From assembly GCF_963678635.1 (NCBI RefSeq), contig NC_087066.1:24293012-24357011 (forward strand): a stretch of DNA of 64,000 bases. The letters are read 5' to 3'. Below the pieces are notes generated by a model. The model did not search any database. It was not told the origin of the DNA and saw only the letters and a list, made by a program, of their open reading frames with translations. How positions within the stretch are numbered: position 1 is the stretch's first letter; the number at the start of each line of letters is the position of its first letter. This document shows positions 39,328 through 51,447 of this stretch, piece after piece. The DNA comes from Symsagittifera roscoffensis (Eukaryota > Xenacoelomorpha > Acoela > Convolutidae). Made by a program: the position numbers and the translations under genes.

Positions 39328-42315
39328 ATGAGTCTAGACAAGTCAACGATACGAAAACGAGGTAATAGCTCTAGGAAATTCATACCTGAAAAGCAAAGAA
39401 AAACGATGACCGATCCTTTTGTGGATTGGATCAAGCGATCCCGGTCCGACAAAGGGGAGACGGTTTCAGGCAGATTGGTTGAAACGAGAAGTCAGTAGAC
39501 CTCAGAAGAGCGTAAAGAACTGTTAGAAGTGGAGGTCAACACAGACCATGCCATGAACGACAACCAGGAAGTACATGGACTGGAAGGGAGAGGCAGAAGT
39601 CTGGCGAGTGAATCTACTCCGGTAGAACAAGGCCATGATTTTGTCACTTCCACCGGGACATTGGATCGAGAAGAGATGTCGGAACTGTCCGACATCTCAA
39701 CTGAAGTAGCGACAACGAGAAGATCTCCGACAGACAACACTATGATGGCAGGCGGAACTGGGAAACAAACAACGTCATCATCGTTCTCCGAAAGAATGAA
39801 GAACACCTTCGGAAACATCTTTCCATTCACCATGGGAGGAGGCGCAGGGAACGAAGTTGAATCCCAGGAGGAAGAGGATGAAGAGGAGCAAGGGGACTTT
39901 GGATCTCAGGTCAGCCTCAATAGTTCGATCCAGGAGAACGAGGCATACGTGGGAAGAGAGACTGGAACCATGGACAAATTTGGTGTAGTGACAACGATAA
40001 GCAAAGAGTCAAACACACCGGGCCAGTCAAAAGACTTCGCGATTATGACAAGTTCAGAGCCACAGACTGGAGAGAGTAGAACCAGAGGGCTAGGCAACGC
40101 GTTAGCGGATCCTGAAATAGATAATGAGCAGACGTCGAGACAGAGAGTCAAGGCCCGGATCTCGACCAGCACGAAGCTACCTGGGACCGACAGGGTTACA
40201 CCGCCACTAGTGACGCCACTCGCGGATAACGGGGCAGCACTAGAAGAAGCCTTAAACAACATAGTGGACAGTTTAGGAGAACAAAATGAACAGATGTCAA
40301 TAAGAATGAGTGAACTAGAAAGGGCAGTTCACATTGAAAGAGAAAGTCTGCGGGAAGAAATAAACCATAATAGACAAGAAGTTGGCAGGAGCGAAAAGCG
40401 CTTGAAAGAAAGAACGGACGAGCATATGGCGAAGAACTTGTCGCGCATGACAAGAGAGGTGGAACAGCGAGACTTACGCTTAAGAGACGACATGGAGAAA
40501 CTAAAAATTCAGCAAGAGCAGTCTCTTGGGACTCTTGACACAAAGATAGACGCGATGATGGAGAGATGAACTCAGGCTATCATGGATAGGTTGGACGGGC
40601 TACTAAGCAGCAAGAGTGGACCAAAAAAAGGAGAACCGAACTCGGGGGGTCCCAGCAGGGAACCGAGGGTGAACTTCAATGAACATCAAAAGAGGAAGAC
40701 GTATGGATCCACTAGAGGCAGGGGCAGTTCATCAGGCTATGCCACAAGGGGTAATGGAACATGGGGCCCGAACAGTAGAACAAGTTCAACGGGGAACAGA
40801 CAAACCTCTAACGAACGACCAACGCAAGGCACACATGCGACTGGGAGAATTGATTCCGGCCAAGCGGGAAACACTCACGGCGATTCGGATTGCAGGGATG
40901 CACCGCATACAGAGCCTTTGACGAGGTGTGAGGACACTCAAGCGGGACATTCAAGGGATGCTACGGCAATGGCCACAGCATTTGAACCCCTAAACAGGTC
41001 TTTGGAGACATTCCTGACAAGGTTATCCAGAACCAATGAACGCAGTGAGATGTCCAGAAGAGTCTTTAAGAAACCAAGATGCTATAAAGATGAATCTGAT
41101 GGCTGCATTGATACCTGGATAGAGGTAATGAAGCTGCATTTCGAGGAAGAGGACTTGTCGGAGAGACAGGAATGCAGTGCGCTCACCAGAAACTTGGAAG
41201 GGACAGCCCTGAACTGTGTCATGGCCAAGAAGCAATATCAACGTGACACTGGTGAGAAAATCTTCGAAATCTTGTTAAACCGTTTCGGATCAGGCGTGCA
41301 GGGGCACCAGGCGATGATGCGCATCGAGAAACGGAGGCAACGAGAAGATGAAACCATAGATAAGTTTCTCGATGATTTGGATATGCTGAGAAGACGCAGC
41401 CAACCGGATGAGTCAAACCGAAGGACGAACCTGGCCGTAGCCTCAAAATTCATCGATGGTGTGAAGAATGATGAGCTTCGTACGATGCTAGCAACGCATT
41501 ACACACCACTATCAACCAATGCGCCAACACCGGAGGAGTTGAGGCTCAAGTCGAAAGAGTATCTTTTGTTGAAACCTCCTTCGAGATCTGGATACTACAA
41601 GAACAATTATGGAAATTTTAACAACGGACCAGCAAACCAAGGAAACAATTGGTTGAAACCGAAGGGTGATATGGACAAGAGACGCTCTTGTGCCAATTGC
41701 AGTTCAACGGACCATCATGTGTCACTATGCCCAGCTTACAAACAAGGCATGAAAGCAATAGGCTTTAGCCTCGAGGACGAAGATGCGTCAGAATTGGACC
41801 ATGAGGATTTCATGAGAGGAGTAATTGCGAAATTCGGACCGAGGTGTTTCTTTTGCAACTTGGAAGGTCATTTTAAATCAGCAGTGGCAGACATAAAGCA
41901 TCCAAGACATGAAGAAGCTTTGTCAGGAGTGAAAGCCAGCAAGGCTCGACTTTTGAGTGAAGCGGAGACACGCAGAAAGGATAAACCTCAAGAGCTGGCG
42001 GCAAAGAAAATGCAAGCGATAACAGAGGAGACACGTGAACCGGAACCAGCAACTGCGGCTGATGACTTCAAGATCGATTATAAGGCAGCCGCGAGGGATG
42101 CTCTAAATAGAGTGCAACAGGAACTGGTGACGAAAGAGATCGAACAAAAAGTGAAACTTGAACTGGAGAATGAGAAACTTCAGGAGCAACTGAATAACTT
42201 CGAAGCAACGGAGTTCGAAGAAACGAAAGCACCAAGCAGTTTGAGCATGAAACTTAATGTGATCTCCGGTCAGAGGTTCGGCATGGTGCCGCAGGAAGCA
42301 AGATACAGTCGATAA
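39328..42315 (+). pseudogene. Giant element gag (two nonsense codons)
   Basis: The ATG at 39328 opens a frame that stays readable to 42315 except for TAG at 39496 and TGA at 40567. The first third is acidic and low complexity. A coiled coil follows (about 40230-40560). A retrotransposon capsid-type region lies at about 41060-41580 (KPRCYKDESDGCIDTWIEVM ... IDKFLDDLDMLRRR). A canonical CX2CX4HX4C knuckle (CANCSSTDHHVSLC, 41689-41730) is followed by a second one that has lost its last cysteine (CFFCNLEGHFKSAV). A further coiled-coil tail ends the frame. Pol follows in the -1 frame and overlaps the gag end, so frameshifting is the likely expression route. Confidence 0.85.
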
Positions 42316-43700
42316 TCTCAGTGGCTGGACACCAGGTAATAAGGAATCTGAGTGAACCGTCCGAGTTCACTTTGATGCATTTGGACACATATGCAGATTA
42401 TCTGAAGCAGGTGGAGCCACGCACCGAGTCGAGAGCTGTGCGAGCACTACTAACGACGGGTGGCCCTCGCATGAAGAAACTTCATGGACGCTACCTAGAG
42501 GTCTATGGGCCGTATCAAGTAATGCTGAATGTGGATGGAATCAGCATGTACACCAGGACTTATGTAACAACAGATGATGACCAAATGGGGCAGATCTATT
42601 TGGGAGAAGAGGAACTCAAGGTCCGCAGGATAGGCCATGACGCCATGATGGAACAAGACGCAGTACACATTGGGTATGAAGCAGATGTGACTGCACATCT
42701 ACTCGACACCAACGGAACAAAACTCGGAGTCACAGGGCTTCTGGACACAGGAGCGGTAGTGAGTGTGATGCCGATAAAAACTTGGGAAAGAATGGGCGTC
42801 ACGCGGGAAGATCTAATTCCAACGAATCTCCGACTGGCCGCCGCCAATCGAGGAGCTATCTACGTAGCCGGAAGAACACCAATAACGGTCCTCCACATGG
42901 GAGGACGGGATCTTTGGATGAGCTTCCTGGTGGTAGAGAATCTGGACGACGCCGACCAATTCATTTTGGGCAGAGATTTTGTCAGGAATTTTGACGTGAT
43001 GATTGACTTGAACAACGGTCTGATACGGATTAGAAACCCGGACCGAAAGTATGTTAAGAGACCAATTAATAGGATAATAACAGACGAAAACAAGGTACCA
43101 ATTTTTTTGGATAGAAAAGTAAAATTACAACCAGGACAGGCTGTGGTAGCAATTTTTAGAATGAGAAATTTGAATTCGTTAAGTGATAGTAAACAGGTTT
43201 GCTTAGTACCGAATCCAAATAGTCAGAGTTCGGTGATTTTAGGCCGGAGCTTCTCGGTAACGCGAAACGGACTGTGTGTCAGTGTGTTGTTGAACACACT
43301 GGACACCACGGTTTCAATCCAGCGTGGAAAGAAGCTTGGCTACGCTTTGCCGATGAGGACCGACTATGAGGAGACACAAAACTTGAAGAAATATAGTGTG
43401 AAAGACTGTCCTTATCATGCCAATAAAGATAAAATTTTAAAGAGGATTAATGAATTAAAATCTATTCATAAATTGTTTTCAATGAAATCCGAAACGGACG
43501 ACGGCTTATCAAGCTGCTCGAATTTTCCGGAACGCCCCTCGTCATATGAACTAGAATCTGACAAATTGGTTTTGCCAGAGATAGAACATTTAAAAGGGAA
43601 AATAGGTGAGGGAGATTTCGAACAATTGCGGGACCTCCTTAATCGGAACGCAGATGTATTTTCAAAACATAAGGCGGATATCGGTTGCTGTAATTTCGTC

Positions 43701-44116
43701 GAACACGAAATCGAACTAGAAGAGGGCGCCGTTCCCCATAGGGAAGGCGCAAGGCGAATGACGCCACCCAAATCGGAAGCGTGCCGAGCGGAAATAGAAA
43801 TGTTGCTTGAATACGACATGAAAGAACCCTCCAAATCGCCATGGGCTTGCGGGGTAGTAATAGCGAAAAAGAAAAGGGGGCAGCTTAGATTTTGTTGCGA
43901 CTTTCGTCGAACACGAAATCGAACTAGAAGAGGGCGCCGTTCCCCATAGGGAAGGCGCAAGGCGAATGACGCCACACAAATCGGAAGCGTGCCGAGCGGA
44001 AATAGAAATGTTGCTTGAATACGACATGAAAGAACCCTCGAAATCGCCATGGGCTTGCGGGGTAGTAATAGCGAAAAAGAAAAGGGGGCAGCTTAGATTT
44101 TGTTGCGACTTTCGTT
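43701..44116 (+). repeat. 208-bp tandem duplication in RT
   Basis: GAACACGAAATCGAACTAG begins at 43701 and again at 43909, and the units agree at nearly every base. The breakpoint has TTTCGTCGAACACGAAATC-type microhomology. 208 is not a multiple of three, which shifts the frame just before the RT palm. Confidence 0.95.
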
Positions 44117-47100
44117 ACTTGAACGCGGTAACGATAAAAGATGCGTACCCGATACCGCGAATAGACGAGAGCTTATCTAAGCTTGGTGATGCCAAGTTCT
44201 TCACCACATTGGACTTAGGTTCTGCCTTCTGGCAGGTCCCTCTGCGGATAAAGGACAGAGAGAAAACAGGATTCGCGTGCGAATTGGGATTGTACCAGTG
44301 GAAGAGGATGCCCTTCGGCTTGTGCAATGCAACGGCCCCTTTTCAAAGACTGATGGCTCAGGCTTTGACGAGAGTGACCAAGAAATACGGGAATCTCGTG
44401 ATGTGTTACGTGGATGACGTAGTCATAGCGACACCGACCCTGGAAGACCACATTGATAGGCTCGATGAGGTCTTTGGATGCATGAAAAGAGCTGGATTGA
44501 AGTGCAAACCATCGAAATGTGAAATCCTTAGGGATTCGATTAAGTACCTAGGAAGAATGGTGGATAGGCATGGTGTGAGACCGGACCCGGAAGCAGTGGA
44601 AGCAGTGTTGACATGGAAGGCCCCCAGAACGGACACACAGCTCCTGAGCTTCCTAGGGTTTGCCAATTACTACCGAGAATTCATAAAAGGATATGCGGAC
44701 AAGGTGTATCCGAAGCAGAAGCTGATGCACAACAAGGGGAAAAAGTTCGAATGGAACGATGAGGCACAGGTTGCTTTCGAGAACATAAAGCGGGAACTGT
44801 GCGAAGCGCCAACGCTAGGCATGCCTACAGAAAAGGGCATGTATGTTCTCGACACAGACGCATCGGTGGTAGCCATCTCAGGAATCTTGCATCAAGAGCA
44901 AGAATGGAACGGAAGAACAGTTCTCCGTCCCATTGCATACGGCAGCAAGGTCTTCAGTGACACAGAGATGAAATATGGCGCACCAAAAGCAGAAATGTTT
45001 GCAGTAGTCACCTTCGTGGAAAAGTACCGTGCATACTTGGGGAGCGCTCCCTTCAAGTTACGCGTGGACAACAGAGCGTTATCCTGGTTGAAAACCTACT
45101 CGATGGATCAGAGTTATATTGGTAGATGGATAGTCAGATTGAATGGCTATCATATGATAATCGAACATAGGATGCGTGATAAACACCAGAATGCTGACAG
45201 CCTCAGCAAGAAAACTGAGTTCTATGAAAGATTGGAGCAGAAGCAGGCCAATCAGGCGGAAATAAAGGAGGGATTCTCGTTTCTGGACAAAGAAACTTAT
45301 GAAGCGCTTCCCTTAACGAGATGGTTGGATAAGTCTGGACATCCAATTCCAGGGTACCCTGAGTTACCTGTAGAGAAAGTAGCCGAGATAAAGATCCTAT
45401 CCAAGGAGGACCCAGTCCCCTTGGATCTGTTGCTGCGCTCGAACCTGGTCCAGCAAGAACTCTCTCGCATGAACATAAACAGTCTCTCATTATTGGATAA
45501 AACGGTGCAAGTCACACCGCAAGTGATGCGGATGCTGGGTGGATTGTTAGAAAGAGAAGTGATCAGAGATGACCCCGAGTGGACAGCAGCAGTGGCATCG
45601 CTAACAGTTAGTGAGAAGGTGAAGATCATGCCGTCCAGACGACAGCACGAAGAGAACGAGAGGGATTGTAGGACAATAGTTCAGCAACTAGTATCCTCAA
45701 TACCCCAAGAGATTTTAACCAGTACTTCCTACGGACAGAGAGAACAGGGGAGCAGCAAGCGAAAGAAAACCGTCACCTTTGTGGACCAGGATAATGAAGG
45801 TAAAAAGATAGAACAAAATCTGCTGCAAGACAATTTGTTCGGGGAGACGAATGATGAAAAGAACCAGCGATCACCAGATCAACACCTGGGACAAGAAAAT
45901 TTGTCCGGGGAGTCTGAGATAGACGAGAAAATTCCTGATGAGAAACGGGACATAGAGAACAAGGTTTTGTCCGGGGAGTTCAGATGGATGCGAAGAAGGC
46001 ACAGACATGATCTGGAGGAACGTGCAGTATCCAGCACAACCTCTTCGACGGATGATGATTCCCGAAACTCAGGAATGGACACCTATTCAGACAGGAACTC
46101 GAGTTCAGGATCAGAACTGTCAGAACTAGCGATACACACGCTACTAGTGGAAACTCGGGCAAGGGACCTGGACAGAGAGGTGTACCAGGATCCTGACAGT
46201 GATCGCTACCTAATACCAAGCGAAAGAGTCTTTGACAACGCAGCGGATGACTTGGAGACGATAGCGGTATCGAAACGTTCGATGAGCCTGTTGCCGCAGA
46301 AAGAGGTAGTCAGGACTGATCTTCAGCCGTTTAAACAAGAAACACAGCCGTTGGCGAAGATTTGGTGCGTTAAGATGGAAGAAGACACCCACCAGCCCAA
46401 CGAGCTGAATAGTCAGATGAGGGTCATGAAGACGTACTTAAAGGCGAGATACCGACTCTCGGATCTTCTAAGGGCGCAGAGAAATGATCGCATGACAAGC
46501 AACCTGAAAAGGTGGATCGAGAATGGTTCGCCGGATAAAGGGGACCTCGAGGAAGATAGTTATCGCATCCTGAGACAATACTTCATGCAGAAGGAAGGGA
46601 GGTTATATTTGAACAAAGACGGGATTGTGGCTTGTAAGAGAAGAGAAGAAGACAGAGTCCTATACAAGTATAACGCGATAGTGTTACCGCAACTCTATCA
46701 GACAGAACTATTATTCAGGTCACATGATCAGATGGGCCATCAGGGGATCGACAAAGTATATCAGAGGATCCTGAAGCGAATTGAGTGGCTTGGGATGAAA
46801 AAGGCATGCGAGAAATGGGTAACAGCATGTCTGTCATGCCAGCAGGTCAAGGATCCAAGGAAGTTGCGATTTCCTTTACAATCGATCGAGTCGTCTGAAT
46901 TTAACGAGGTGGTGCAAATAGACCACCAAAAGATATGCATGACAGACAATGGTTATAATCAGGTGCTGGTCATGATAGATCATTTTACGAAGTATGCAGA
47001 GGCCGTGCCCTGCATAACTGCCTCGGCGTAAGAGACATGCGACCACCTGATCAACACGTGGATAGCGAGACATGGTTGTCCGATGACGTTTCAATCGGAT

Positions 47101-48589
47101 AATGGAACAGCTTTCGTAGGAGAGCTTACGAAAGAGCTTATGAGGCGCTCACAGGTCGCTCAAGCTCACTCCACGACATACCACCCTCAGACGAACGGCT
47201 TAGTGGAAAGACAGAATAGGACGTTAGTGTCGATGCTGAGAGTATATTGTTCCAGGTACATGACCGATTGGGACAGATACCTTCCACAGGTGATGGGAGC
47301 ATATAACAGCACGCAACACTCCACCACCGGAGTCAGTCCACACATGATGCTAACTGGACACGAAAAGTCATTACCATTAACCTTCTTCTACCCAGAGTTT
47401 GAGGGAAAGAAAACGTCCCCACAGGTCTACGTGAGGGATGTGATCAGACGCCAACAGGAGTTGAACGATTTGTGTAGACGAAATACTCAGTAGGCACAGG
47501 CAAGGCAGAGGAAAAAAAGTCGATAAGAAAGCAGCTGGTGCAAAGGCTTACTCGGTGGGAGACTACGTATGGGTATTTCAGAACGTTATACCACCGAAAG
47601 GGACGAAAAAGCTCCTAAAGAAGTGGAGGGGACCCTTCATGATTACAGAGGTGCACCAGGAGGGACGCTTTTATAGACTGAGTACTGGCCGAGCCGCCCA
47701 CTACGAGAACATCAAGCCACACAATCCATCGACAGAAGACTGGTGTATACCTGCAGACATGGAAGAAGGGGATTATCTAATGATGGATCCTGCTTGTGAG
47801 GTCAATGAAAAAGGCACCAGGGAGAAGAAAGATGGAAACGAAGTCGTAGAGGATGGTACGGGTACACCGCTGGACCTGGATCCAAACGAGCAGATCGAAG
47901 CGGACGATGAAACATTACCATACGCAGAGAGAGATTGGCAGGATCCCGAACAGATATAGGTTCCCAAGAACTTGGAACCGGATCTCCCGTTCACGATACA
48001 GACTCGTCAGAAGGACGGGATGAGACCAAGAAAGAAATACAATCCTTACGGTGGCGACTTTGTAGTGGATAGGATAGATCTGAAGAAGATAGTGGAGGAA
48101 GTAGTGGGTCTAGAGGAAATAACTGTGTCACGAGACATTGACATAGTCGATGATCACGACGATGAGTGGGTTGACGACTGGTCAAAACCCGAGGTAGAAT
48201 TCGACGACGAGCAACAGCAGTCATACGAACAAGACTTGACGAACCTGCGTGTCTTAGAGTGGCTGAATGAAACGACCTCGGATCCAGAGGAGACCAGCGT
48301 CACGATTCAAGACGTGGATCGTGGAAGCATGAAATACATCAAGACCGAACGAGATGATCCTTCCTGGGCTGCCCAGGAAGGACGACTACTCATTCCAGCT
48401 TCTAACCTCGACTTGATACCCGGTATGCGATCGACGGGGACGTCGATGGATATTTTTGTCCGGGGAGTGGGGGTAGGACTTACCCACACTGAAAACTTGA
48501 TAATAAAAAAATTGAGAATAGCGAGAAAAACAGGAGACTTAGAAGCAGAGACAGGCGAAGAACCTAAGAAACCTGACATAGGCAGGGTA

Positions 48590-49078
48590 GTTGAGTCATA
48601 TTTTAACTTACCAAATGAATATTCAAGTAACATAATACTAACAGACAGTGATTTCATACTCACAAACAGAACATGTGCGATAGCAATCAGAGCCGACATG
48701 AGTTTTAGGACAGCGTTAGCGGCAGATTTTAAGAGAGAATACAAAAACGTGGAATTCCTTTGGAACCAAAGACCAGGGATAGGGGGCGTAGCAGCCTTAC
48801 CTCCGGCGGCGTCGCAGATACCGGGAAAATACTTATGCTTCTTGGTGACGAGGGCGACGGAGAAGCAGCACGTGGACCCAGAGAACCTAGTCTTGTCCTT
48901 GACGAGGTTGAGGGACTTCCTTGTGGAAATGGACGTGAAGGAGCTCTCGCTTCCAGTGTACGATCCAAACAGAGGAAGACTGCATCCTCGGGAATTGTAC
49001 GCGCTTGTACACGTGATATTCTCTGATACGAACATACAAGTATATCTACATAAGAAATATTACTTAAGTATAGGCTGA
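48590..49078 (+). other. Macro-domain-like C-terminus of pol
   Basis: Residues in order: a hydrophobic strand with CAIAIRADMSFRTALAADFK, FLWNQRPGIGGVAALPPA, YLCFLVTRATEK, NLVLSLTRLRDFLVEMDVKE, LSLPVYDPNRGRLHPRELYA and HVIFSDTNIQVYL. This follows the layout of TARG1/OARD1-type macro domains: the 'HCVS.D.RMGAGIA..FK' strand-helix, 'YLVTK', 'L..SL..LR.F....V..L..P.IGCG.DRL', 'I...F..T.I.V.VY'. The GCGLD loop carrying TARG1's catalytic aspartate reads YDPNRG here, so ADP-ribose binding is more plausible than TARG1-like hydrolysis (inference). Confidence 0.72.
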
Positions 49079-49470
49079 GTGATGTGCGAGAGGGTGTTAG
49101 GCCAAAGACTAAGTTGTATGAAATATGTGTTATGTTATGTTATGTTATGTGTTAGGTTATTAAGATCATGGACAAGTAGGGGTTAGTGACTATGAACAAC
49201 TAAATGACAATCTTCGGAATAGATCCAAAGTTTGGACTGTCCAATCTTAGGTCGAATTCCAAAATTTTAGAGACCGATTGATTTTAATAAATTTTAGGAT
49301 AAACATCTTTTTATCTGAACTGTTTTTAAGCAAATTTTAACGATATATGTTAAGGTGAAACTGACAAGTGTGATATTTGTCACTTCTTTTCTAGATCCTG
49401 ATTGATCATTTAATTACTCACTTGAGTCAAAATCTTAGAATCAAAACCGAATCAAACTTGAAAGAATAGA
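49079..49470 (+). promoter_or_regulatory. Pol-accessory gap with a candidate splice acceptor
   Basis: A non-coding gap. Short TGTTA repeats occupy 49129-49155. CACTTCTTTTCTAG (49381-49394) is a good pyrimidine-tract/AG acceptor, with a branch-like CTGAC upstream (about 49360). It lies 76 bases before the ATG of the accessory frame, so a spliced subgenomic mRNA could express the downstream genes (inference). Confidence 0.4.
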
Positions 49471-51447
49471 ATGGATAACTTCAACTTGGATGAATTGATG
49501 GACCTGGCAGAGGCATATGTAGGACCGATGATAGATGCGATCTATCGTCGGCTGATCGATCGAGACTTCGCTCTGGAGGACCCAGAGGTAGTCATGTTGC
49601 TGACCGCCCTGATCAACATCTTGGGGCACGACAACCGGGGGGACCGCCCCACGGAAGTCCTGTTGATGGCAGCATATGGAGAAAGAGGAGTACTAGACCG
49701 CCCGAACATGAGAGTGATGAGGTGGAGAAACGGGGCTCTCTCAGGGAGTGACTTGGCGAAGGAGCCTGGATTGGGCAGTTCTAGGACTTACCAACCAGGT
49801 GAGATGCCAATGCCCTCCAAGCCCAAACCTGGGTTGACGAGAATGCATCGGGAGATGAACAGCGAGGCGACCTCGTCAGGTTCACCACTGAGAGCAGCTG
49901 TGCCATCAAAAAGGGCGAAAGTAGCACAGAAAGTTCAGACGAACCAAACCATGCAAGATCTGGATGAGATGAACGATGAACTGAAAAGTACGAAGAAGGA
50001 GCTGGACGAGATGACCAAAAGTATGCTCCAGATGGAGGAAGATCGGGACAGGTGGAGAAAGTTGTTTGAAGATTGCAACAAAAAGCAAGGTCAAGAGATT
50101 GAGCGCTTGAGGCAGGACTACAAAGAGCAATCGGAGCAGATGGCGTTGACAACGGCCGTCGAGAAAGTGATGCCTGCAAGGGATATTCCTCGTGGGCAGT
50201 CCCCGATGGAGCTCTTGACGCCTCGAGAAATGAGTCAAACAACGGAGACACGACTCCCAGTAGAGACAAATCGAGTAAAGATCCCGGATCCTAGTGACAC
50301 CTTGGGTGACCCCGTCGTGGAACAGACAGTGAGGAAGCTGATAGAGACAGCTGGACGACTGGTCTCTAACAAGAATGCGCCAGGTTCCGGGGTGACTGCA
50401 CCCTATGGAACGATTGACGACACGGGCAGAGTGCGACTCTCCCAGACCGTGATCAGACAGGGGATAAGTGACGTGACACCACTCATGGGGAGCTCGAGAA
50501 TCCCAGAGAGGAAAGTACGGAAGATGCCAGCGAAGAAAGTGTCTCGCATAATAGACGTGCAAAAGAATAATCAATTGAAATATAATTTCACGGGAGTTCC
50601 GGAGACAGATCCGAGGGCCTGCTTCAACCGAGCTACTTAGAGCCCGGCTGTAAACCTGCAGCAACCACCACTCGGGACATCTCATCTGATACTGGGAGAC
50701 AGCTTGGTCAGAGTGCTGTCGAATTTGAGGACCTCGTGGGTCACCACGGTGATGGCCTTCGGAGCCGCGACGATAGCCCAATTATATCGGATGGTGGAAC
50801 TGATGAATCCAGGGAGGATTCCCAATGTGATGATCTTAGTTGGGACGAATGACATCTCCAGAGGTTCAGATGAGCAGGAAGCACTATGGGAGTCAATGAT
50901 GGTGTGTTTGTTTACGACCCTCTGGCAGAAATTCAATTGCGCGGTATTGACCGTTTGCACTGTGCCAATGAATACGAGAAGCCTGACAGCATCAGGAAGA
51001 AGGCACAACGAGGGAGTCGTCAAGTGGAATAACATCTTGAGGAACCTCGCAAGTCGAAACGCCGGAAGAATGATCCTCATGGACATCGAACATGAGTTGA
51101 GAGCTATGGATCAGGCCAGACTGACCACGGACGGCATTCACTTCGACAGTATCGAAGGACAAGCTTGGTTGAATCGAGTGTTCCAAGAGCGGTTGGACGA
51201 GCTGGAGGCAGAACTCTTTGACACAGGAGTGCTGAAGGAAGAAGGAACAGTGAGTGACGCGGTGATTACCACCTTTGTGCCTCCTAGCCTGGAAACACGC
51301 TTGGGTACGGTCCCGGCCGTCACGAACTACAGGCAACAAAGCTCCAGCGAACCAGGTCAACGGACCGACGTACTGGATCGATTGGACCGACGTACCAGGT
51401 CAACGGACCGACGTAGAGGCACCGATGAGGAGAACCATCCATCCTAG
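49471..51447 (+). pseudogene. Accessory protein A-B: coiled coil + SGNH hydrolase (one nonsense codon)
   Basis: The ATG at 49471 opens 389 codons, a TAG at 50638, then the same frame continues to 51447. The first part has a small helical N-terminus and a coiled coil (about 49950-50160, MQDLDEMNDELKSTKKELDE onward). After the stop comes an SGNH/GDSL-type hydrolase: block I ILGDSLVRVL (GDS at 50695), a GAATIAQL block II, block III VGTNDIS (50842-50856), and block V DGIHF with Asp at 51130 and His at 51139. All four signature residues are present. SGNH esterase domains are known from CR1/L2-type LINE ORF1 proteins; its presence in an LTR element is unusual. The substrate is unknown. Confidence 0.82.

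Larger units (their letters stand above)
42300..49078 (+). pseudogene. Giant element pol: protease, RT, RNase H, integrase, macro-like domain
   Basis: The protease active site LLDTGAVVSVM has its catalytic DTG at 42744. RT has TLDLGSAFWQVPL (about 44205) and YVDD (44407-44418). RNase H has VLDTDAS, then RVDNRALSWL and KHQNADSLSK (about 44850-45220). An unusually long linker of ~490 residues follows. The integrase HHCC finger is at about 46725-46850 (HDQMGHQG ... ACLSCQQ) and the DD35E core at D46921, D47098, E47206. A GDYVWVF...KWRGPF barrel-like segment (47560-47640) and an acidic linker precede a macro-like domain. Breaks: a 208-bp duplication at 43701-44116, TAA 47029, TAG 47491, one extra base in the A run near 47515, and TAG 47957. 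Confidence 0.9.

Noticed and set aside
47991-49035. Long minus-strand open frames opposite pol and the macro-like domain
   Set aside because: They are mirror frames of strongly coding plus-strand sequence and have low-complexity Ser/Pro composition.
49129-49155. Telomere-like repeat (TGTTA)n
   Set aside because: Only about five imperfect units and not a known telomere motif; it is a short microsatellite in the pol-accessory gap.
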